The translations under genes and the position numbers were made by a program. Below the pieces are notes generated by a model. That model was not told where the DNA came from. It saw nothing but the letters and a program-made list of their open reading frames with translations, and made no database searches. DNA of 64,000 bases, taken from positions 99,560,888 to 99,624,887 of the forward strand of contig CM053031.1 of assembly GCA_028564925.1 (NCBI GenBank). The letters are read 5' to 3'. This DNA is from Lithobates sylvaticus (Eukaryota > Chordata > Amphibia > Anura > Ranidae). Below, piece after piece: positions 56,956-64,000 of this stretch; positions within the stretch are counted from its first letter, which is position 1, and every line of letters begins with the position of its first letter.

Positions 56956-57071
56956 TTAATGCAAAAATGTTATAAATATACTTTTTTTTATTTTATCAAT
57001 GTAAGTGCATTTATTAAATCTTTGCAAAAGGTAGACTGTGTCCCTAAAGTCTTACTGAACTTTTAGTTTAA

Positions 57072-57209
57072 CCACTTCAGCCCCGGACCGCTGGCGGCGC
57101 GAGCACGCGACCCACAGGCAGGCAAATGCAAAATCACGTTTATATACGGGATTTTGCCTGCCCGTGCCATTCTGCCGCAGTATATCTGCATGAGGCGGTT
57201 GGGAAGCGG
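57072..57209 (-). mobile_element. Deletion derivative of TTAA family A
   Basis: TTAA at 57068-57071 and 57210-57213. On the minus strand it starts CCGCTTCCCAACCGCC and has ATATACTGCGGCAGAATGGC, the first ~100 bp of family A, then joins straight to the last ~20 bp (CCGGGGCTGAAGTGG). Only 138 bp long, yet both ends and TTAA are kept. Confidence 0.85.
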
Positions 57210-57213
57210 TTAA

Positions 57214-59099
57214 GTTAGCTAAATACACTCCAGAAGCATCAAAATAAAAGTTGCTCAAATTGTCATTTTTTTTATTTTTTAGAAGGTAACTACAGCCTGA
57301 GTTAAAAAGGGTTATCCTCTGCCAGTATGTTGTAAAGGAAGACTCTTGCTTTCTGTGTTGAAGCAGTGGCCTCTCTGCAGATGTCTGACACCCAGGGCTG
57401 GAAGAAGGAGTGGGCAGGAGGGGCGGCTGCTCTGTAGGCAGTGGTTTAATTCAGAGATTGGGTACCTTTAACCTAACCCTAAGAGAAAGGGGGGGGGGTG
57501 CTGGAGGACCTTGTCCTGACACTGCTGACACCCCTGCTTAGTCAGAGCTAGAGATCTCCAATCAGTAGGGAACATACACCTTTCCCGATAGCAAAGTTAT
57601 AGGTCTAACTCAGCAGAGGACACACCAGACCTCTGCAATGAGACCACTGCTTCAAAATACAGCAATCCAAAGGGAAGGGAAAGTCCCACTTTGACACTTC
57701 GGCAGTTGCTACTGGTACAGGTGTCACCAACCACAGATTGCACTCTACTCTATTCCACTAGGAATGTATAGTGGGCCTTGTAGAATAAAATAAATTTTAA
57801 ATTACATGTTGATAAATCTCCCTATAATAGGAATTTAGTACTCAGGAATGTTTTAATACATTGAAGTACTATGTTACCTTTATATCCTAACTCCTGTGGA
57901 ACATTGTGATTCCTCATTAATGGAAATGACATGCTGATGCCTTCCTCGTCATTAAATGTTCTACATTTTTTGTAATGATTGATGCCAGTTCATTGTGTAT
58001 ACAAAAGGGGAGGATTATGTCAGAGTCACTTGTCAGATTAAACACTCTATTGTCTGCAATGTATTGATTTGTTCTAAATTACAGACTACCAAATTATTAA
58101 TGCATTATTTCTTGAATAGGAAAAAACATCATAAAAGTGAATAAATAATATACTTTAAAATGTGGTCTAAGAAATTGCTGGGCTGTTAATATGCTCTTTT
58201 GCATAAAAGGTTCCCTGCTATTTTCACATGTTGGGTGAAGATAGTCCCCTGCATTGTAGGGATCAGGTGTGATTCATGTTTTAGTGGATCAGTACTTTAC
58301 AGCACCTGTATCTCGCCACAGCACAGAGAAGGTAGCAGCACTAGTATTTCCAATATGTGTAGCACACCAAAGTTAAATTACTATTAGGCATAAGGTAATA
58401 TGTCAGAGATACAGTCAAGGGTTAGGGTTGACACGCGGAGGTCTATTTATAAAAAAAAAAATGAATTGAACGAACGTCTCAAGCATAATAATCCCTGTAT
58501 TTTGCATACTATGTTTATTTCCTATGATCATCAGCTCCAACTAGTCTACTCTTCAAGATCCTTTGTCTTGTTCAAGAAATGAGCAGGAAATATGTCTACT
58601 TGGGGGGGTTCTGATCTCAGTCTGTCTTTCAGATTTCACTTCGCTGGTGCTTTTGCTCACTTCTGATTGTTACCAATCCTGATTATCTGTGGCTAGCCCT
58701 AACCTCGGTGTGTTGGATGATTCTGCTAAAACCTCGATAGCTTAAAAATGGGTTTATGTTTTTATTTGTTTGTCAATTTGGGGCCCTGATTTGGTCAGCT
58801 GTCACCATTGGTCGAATCCTAAGGTCATGACCTGGAAGCATCAAACCTGTGTCTGAGGCACAAGGCAATGGTCAAGGGGAAAATAGGCCTGTCATATAGG
58901 TTTGTGTAAAACTGAGAAATCAGACGTAGAAGTACGTCTCAAAATAGAAGGCAACAGCACAAAACAGGAATTCATCAAAAATTGGTTACACCCAGGACTT
59001 ACATTTTAACAACCATACTTGTCAATGTGCAACACACTGCTCAGCCTTTAAACCATTCTTACCAATTTTGTGGAGTGGTTGACATAGCTTAGAGCCTTA
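57214..59099. other. Intronic sequence, nothing recognised
   Basis: 1.9 kb with no recognised element, exon or RNA gene. Frames present are short and unremarkable. Confidence 0.45.
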
Positions 59100-59683
59100 G
59101 ACCATTCTCTAGCAATAGGCATAGGCCTGTATATAAAACTTCACAATGAAGACATCTAAAAGATTTTTGAAGTTGTTAACACTCTCAATTAGAATCACTT
59201 CCTGGGGGTGGGAGTTCCACATTTTTTCTGCTCCAACAGTCAAGAACCCTTTCTGCAATCTAAGGCTAAACCCCTGTCTTCTAACCTCAAATTGTGGCTG
59301 TCTGTCCTCTACAGATACCTTAGAGTAAAAATGTATTACAGTTACTGAAGTCACCTTTTATATATTATTTTTTATACATTTGTACATTGTAATGATATAC
59401 CCTTTTAAGCACCTCTTCTCCAGAGTGAATAACTATAATCTATGTAATCAATCCCCATAGCTTAGACCCTCCTCATTCATTTTGTTGCCTTTTTGATGAA
59501 CTTCTAAATCAACATTGTTTTCCTGAGGATCAGTGACCAAAACAAAACTGCAATTCCAAGATGAGGCCAAACCAGTGTTTCGTAAAGGGGTAGAATTATT
59601 GTTATATCTCTGGAATGTATGCCCTTTTTATGCATAAGAGTTAATAGCTAGCTTTGCTGATTCTCAAACCTCTATATCATTAA

Positions 59684-60666
59684 CCACTTGCCGCCCACCC
59701 CACCGTCAAATCTTGTTCTGGGTGGACATCATATGGCGGCTTCCCAGAACGGCCGTGCCATGTTGCTAGGACATGGCGCGACCCTGATCCCTGTAAAGAG
59801 CTGCGGCCGTGGCTCTTTAACCATGTGACTGGCTGTGTCCAATCACAGATAGTCACATGTAAACACGGAGATGCTGGTAATCGGCGCTCCTCGCATCACA
59901 CTGACAGAGTGAGAGGAGAGGAGAGACGATCAGTGGCCTCTCCTCGTAGAGAACATCTAGGTATGTAATTAGGGCGCTGATCATCAGTGCCCTGATTACA
60001 ATAAAGCCCCCACAGTGCCAGCAATACATGCCCACCAATGCCAGCAATGAGTGCCCACCACTGCCAGCAATCCGTGCCCACAAGTTCCAGCAATCAGTGG
60101 CCATTATTAGTGATGCCAGTCAGTGCTGTCTATCAGTGCTGCCCATCAATGCCCATCACTGCTGCCCATCAATGCCACCCATAAATGCCCATCAGTGCCC
60201 ATCAGTGCCCATCAGTGCCACCCATCAGTGCCACCTATCTGTGCCATCTATCTGTGCCCACCAGTGTCGCATATCAGTGCCCACCAGTGTCACCCATCAG
60301 TGCCCACCAGTGCCACCCATCAGTGCTGCCTATCAGTGCCACATATCAGTGCCCATAAGTGCAGCATATTTGTGCCTCCTCATCAGTGCCACCTAGTCAG
60401 TGCCCATAAGTACCGCCTCATCAGTGCCCATAAGTGCCACCTCATCAGTGCCCATAAGTGCAGCCTATCAGTGCCCATCAGTGCCGCACAGAAGTGATTA
60501 AATAGCACCAAAAGAAAGCTCTATTTGTATGAAGAAAATGATAAAAAATTCACATGGTTATAGTGTAGCATGACTACATGACTGAATTGTCATTCAGTGT
60601 GACAGCGCTGAAAGCTGAAAAATCACCTGGGCAGGAAGGGGGTGAAAGTGCCCTGTATTGAGGTGG
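59684..60666 (+). mobile_element. Minisatellite-bearing TTAA element, copy 4, inside a LINE
   Basis: TTAA at 59680-59683 and 60667-60670; ends CCACTTGCCGCCCACC and TATTGAGGTGG. Left arm with CATGTGACTGGCTGTGTCCA, minisatellite 60000-60490, then the right module (GTGATTAAATAGCACCAAAA). The LINE frame resumes exactly across the insertion when one TTAA is removed. Confidence 0.88.
60000..60490 (+). repeat. CAGTGCCCAT minisatellite
   Basis: Units CAGTGCCCAT, CAGTGCCACC and AATGCCCAT, plus a distinct opening block of CCAGCAATGAGTGCCCA-type units. Open frames of 122-124 codons are stop-poor repeat frames. Confidence 0.85.
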
Positions 60667-61185
60667 TTAATAAACACATTGAACAGCATTAGCTCCAAGA
60701 TAGAATTCAGAGCACACCACTCACAACTTAGACCATTCAGAGAATGAGCTCACTCTCTGGAATACCTCACTCTCTGGACCCCTTCATGGAACCAGTTGTC
60801 TATCTACGTACATATAAAATAAAGTTTAAAGATTTACAGTATCAAGGTACAGTATCAAACGCTTTTTCAAAATCCAGATATACTACATCTACCGGTGTTC
60901 CACCGTCTAATTTCTCACTTACTTCCTCACAGAATGAAAACAGGATGGTTTTCAAGAATGGTATTTAAAAAATCCATGCTGGTTATCACATATGATACAT
61001 TTTTTACAGACAACTTTCTGAATAGAAACACTTGTCATTCCCTCAAATACTTGACATACTATTAATGTTAGGCTGACTAGTACGCATCTCCTTTTTTGTA
61101 GGTAGCTAGACCAAAACATATATTTCCCTTGCTAAAAGTCTGAGCCAAATCTATAATTATGTAATTTGTGCATATATTTCCATCA

Positions 61186-61299
<114 letters not shown>

Positions 61300-61302
61300 C
61301 TA

Positions 61303-62705
61303 GACAATAAAGAATTGGTAAATTAGTACATAGCATATATCAATTTAAGACCAAAGACCTTCAGTGTTACTGCTAATACTTAGCTTTTTTCATGTACCCA
61401 TAATAATGCAAAATAGTCATGCTACAATAATATCAACTGTTAAAAAAATATTGTTTGGTATCTGTCTCCTTATCACTTATCTGCTTTGCTGAAAGAAAAA
61501 TAATTGCACAAGCCAGGTAATTTTATGGTATACAGCATCCCCTAGTATTTCCACAGCCATGCATGTGAGAACTAAAGGCATTTCAAATAACAGGGATGCT
61601 GGCGAGTCAAAGCCTTACAAGAAACAGTCTTCTCAAATTGAGGTTGTGCTTCATTGAGCTTATAGGAGCTATCCTGACAGTTCACTTCAAACTCCAAATC
61701 TGACAAAGAGATTTTTGTAATGTTTCTGACCTTGAATGGGTAAATTAAGTGAACACAGTCTAATTTAACAAAACTCCAGTAAATTAGTAAATCAGACCCT
61801 AACCCTGGAAAAGGTCACACAATTTAGACAGGTATAAACTTAGAATTATCGCAAAGCCAGGAAACCAAAGATGATTTATACAAAATGATGCATGTATTAA
61901 AAATCTTTCCAATGCAGCAAGACCAAAATCAGATGTAGCACCCTGCCTTTGTTAGGCTAAATTTTGTTTTGGCTATGCTGTGCTCAGTGGAGCAGCAATC
62001 TAGATCTGATCAGGTTCCCCTAAGCTTGGTGGTTGATTTCCCATGTCTGCTTTTAGAGGAAGCTACTAGGGATAGAGTAGAAGGGTCAGCCACTGAAGTT
62101 ATGAATATTTGACCTCAGCCAATCCCTCGGAGGAGCACCCAGAAGTTGGCTGAGAAGGAAGATAAATGTTCAGGAGGCTTTCTTAGAGTGTAGATGTACA
62201 ATCAAAAACAACAATAGTAGAAGTAATAAAAATAATAATAAAAAATAACTGCAGAGGTAGCTACAAATCATAGGAAAGGGGGATGAAGCCAGGTAAGAAA
62301 TTAGTATAGTAAGGGGGAGAAGGTGTAGAGAGAAGGAAGGTAGGTAGGTATGACAACCTACTATTGTGTTTGTTTGTACATATGAAGATACAGAAATAAA
62401 CATTGCAAGCTATTATTTATGTGTTTAAAGTTGAAGATTAAGATGATTAGTCCTTCCAAATGCCATTAGGCCATGGAGGGGAAGGAATGGATTCTGGAGT
62501 GTGGTGTGGAATGGGATTACGCGTTCACTCTATGAGTGTGGAGAATAAAGCGCTCTGGATAACAAGGCGACTTTAACAAACAGTACATGACTGGCTCTTG
62601 AAACTTAATTAATGCACCACAGCAGCACTTCAGAAGAGGGAAGCATACTCTATAGGAAAAACTTAACAGAGAAGATGGTGCTTCTAAGTGCAGTAATAAA
62701 ACACT
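61303..62705. other. ERBB4 upstream intron, nothing recognised
   Basis: Includes a pyrimidine-poor approach to the splice acceptor and a 62170-62400 tract rich in AAT/GGTA repeats. No exon: the sequence for the glycine-rich loop (GSGAFGTVYK) was looked for on the minus strand and not seen. Confidence 0.5.
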
Positions 62706-62709
62706 TTAA

Positions 62710-63705
62710 CCACATGCCGACCGGCGCACGACGATATACGTCGACAGAATGGCACGTACAGGCAGGAGGGCGTATATATACGTCCCTCCTTTCGCCTGTC
62801 CGTGCCATCGGGAGCGCGCCGGGAGCGGCGCGCTCCCGCGCCGGTCGGGACCCCCGTGAGTCCGGCCGCGGTCCCCGCGGACTCGATCGCCGCGGGGACT
62901 CCCGCGATCGTCTCACGGAGCGGCTGAACGGGGAGATGCCGAGATAAACAGCATCTCCCTGTTCTGCCTAGCAACTAGTGACGCCGATCTCTGCTCCCTG
63001 TGATTGGAGCAGAGATCAGCATTCACTAGCTGACAGCCACGCCCCCCCACAGTAAAAAACACACCCCTAGGCCTACTTAACCCCTACACTGCCACCTTGT
63101 GGTTAACCCCTAAACTGCTAGTGTCATTTATACAGAAATCAATGCATTTAAATGCATTAATTGCTGTAAAAATGACAATGGTCCCAAAAATGTGTCAAAA
63201 ATGTCTGATGTGTCCGCCATAATGTCGCAGTCACAAAAAAAATCGCAGATCTCCGCCATTAATAATAAAAAAAAATTATTAATAAAAATGCTATAAAACT
63301 ATCCCCTATCTTGTAAACGCTATAACTTCTGCGCAAACCGATCAATAATCGCTTATTGCGATTTTTTTTACCAAAAATATGTAGAAGAATACGTATTGGC
63401 CTAAACTGAGGAAAAAAAATGTTTTTTTATATATTTTTTGGGGATATTTATTATAGCAAAAAATAAAAAATAATGCATTTTTTTCAAAATTGTCGCTCTA
63501 TTTTTGTTTATAGCGCAAAAAATAAAAACCGCAGGGGCGATCAAATACCACCAAAAGAAAGCTCTATTTGTGGGAAAAAAAGGACGTCAATTTTGTTTGG
63601 GAGCCACGTCGCACGACCGCGCAATTGTCAGTTAAAGCGACGCAGTGCCGAATCGCAAAAAGGGGCCTGGTCCTTTGGCTGCAAATTGGTCCGGTCTGAA
63701 AGTGG
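62710..63705 (+). mobile_element. TTAA element, family A copy (CpG-rich left arm)
   Basis: TTAA at 62706-62709 and 63706-63709; ends CCACATGCCGACCGGC and GTCTGAAAGTGG. The left arm (62800-62930) is very CpG-rich with stems such as GAGCGCGCCGGGAGCGGCGC. The middle has TGTCCGCCATAATGTCGCAG and the right module matches 40702-41624 over several hundred bases with few differences. Confidence 0.85.
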
Positions 63706-63782
63706 TTAATGACAAGGGAGGGCTAAAAACACTTACAAGATGGAAGTGAAAAACAGGCATATCAATGAATCTATAACGTCCA

Positions 63783-64000
63783 GCAAGATGCCTCCTGGGA
63801 GTAAAGACAGCTGCAGGTGGAAATTCCAGCTGACCAACGGTGGGAAACACTGTGTCTCTGATCCAGGAGGGAAAGCCATGCTGTTCCACACTGGCCCTAA
63901 CAGCACGGCTCTCCCTCCTAGATAAGAGACACAGTGTTTCCCACTGCTGGTTGGCTGAAATTTCCACCTGCAGCTGTCTTTGCTCCCAGCAGGCATCCCG
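63783..64000. mobile_element. Near-perfect fold-back element at the window edge
   Basis: 63783-63895 and 63896-64000 are inverted copies of each other with almost no spacer: AAGACAGCTGCAGGTGGAAA pairs with TTTCCACCTGCAGCTGTCTT, and GGGAAACACTGTGTCTCT pairs with its reverse complement. About 105-110 bp per arm at roughly 90% identity. The right end reaches or passes the window end, so target duplications cannot be checked. Confidence 0.85.

Larger units (their letters stand above)
59100..61120 (-). mobile_element. LINE (CR1/L2/Rex-like) reverse transcriptase fragment
   Basis: On the minus strand, 60860-60915 reads GGTPVDVVYLDFEKAFDTV, the reverse transcriptase motif A with its catalytic Asp. 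Around 60670-60680 is LFNVFI, the usual sequence after motif B, and 59150-59330 encodes EKMWNSHPQEVILIESVNNF, KNLLDVF, the standard C-terminus of these ORF2 proteins. Between lies ILPLYETLVWPHLGIAVLFW (about 59540-59610). The FADD box region is missing and stops are frequent, so this is an old internal-deletion relic. A TTAA element interrupts it at 59684-60666. It ends about 80 bp from the ERBB4 exon at 61201. Confidence 0.85.

Noticed and set aside
60028-60497. Two 122-124 codon frames
   Set aside because: Minisatellite of copy 4 of the TTAA element; no start context or domain.
62780-62940. CpG island or promoter
   Set aside because: The CpG-rich stretch belongs to the left arm of a TTAA element; similar arms occur at 40702 and 19930. 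No TATA box or exon follows.
61303-64000. Preceding ERBB4 exon with the glycine-rich loop
   Set aside because: No minus-strand match to GSGAFGTVYK with a donor site was seen.

Overview
This is vertebrate nuclear DNA, almost certainly from an amphibian and most likely a ranid-type frog with a large genome. The host gene is on the minus strand and is recognised from two exons with intact splice sites: 61201-61299 (33 codons) and 8718-8903 (62 codons). They encode consecutive pieces of an ERBB-family tyrosine kinase domain and read as ERBB4, matching in size and phase the exons called 19 and 20 in EGFR. The 52,297 bp between them is one phase-0 intron. The flanks (1-8717 and 61300-64000) are parts of the neighbouring introns. 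I found no other host exon, RNA gene, CRISPR array or bacterial feature, and no LTR or retrovirus-like element.

Nearly everything else is transposon-derived, much of it nested. (1) Many elements are bounded by TTAA duplications with termini such as CCACTT or AGYGGTTNT, as in piggyBac-type non-autonomous elements (e.g. 1465-2467, 3603-6480, 17255-19544, 19930-20828, 25223-26061, 28099-29338, 37102-38051, 40702-41624, 54634-55152, 59684-60666, 62710-63705). Four of these carry expanded minisatellites at the same internal place. (2) Tc1/mariner copies lie at 12646-14266, 16061-17101 and 30926-32786, with a deletion derivative at 28426-28831 and an end fragment at 39915-40053. (3) hAT elements with 8-bp duplications lie at 623-778, 7170-7305, 15067-15770 and 36038-37034; a related copy at 47329-48755 retains a hAT transposase C-terminus. 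(4) PIF/Harbinger-like MITEs with 3-bp TAA/TTA duplications lie at 9030-9460, 32301-32659 and 44647-45076. (5) LINE remnants lie at 3999-4325, 7328-8060 and 59100-61120.

Relative ages can be read from the nesting: a TTAA element sits inside the LINE, a TTAA mini-element inside a hAT copy (the sister copy keeps the empty site), a PIF MITE inside a Tc1 copy, and a Tc1 derivative inside a TTAA element. The long open frames at 5.1-5.8, 17.6-18.7, 36.2-36.8, 37.4-37.9 and 60.0-60.5 kb are minisatellites, not genes. No new functional system is evident. The most interesting content is the natural record of insertion-site choice and the family of minisatellite-bearing TTAA elements. All family names come from motif recognition by eye, without database searches.
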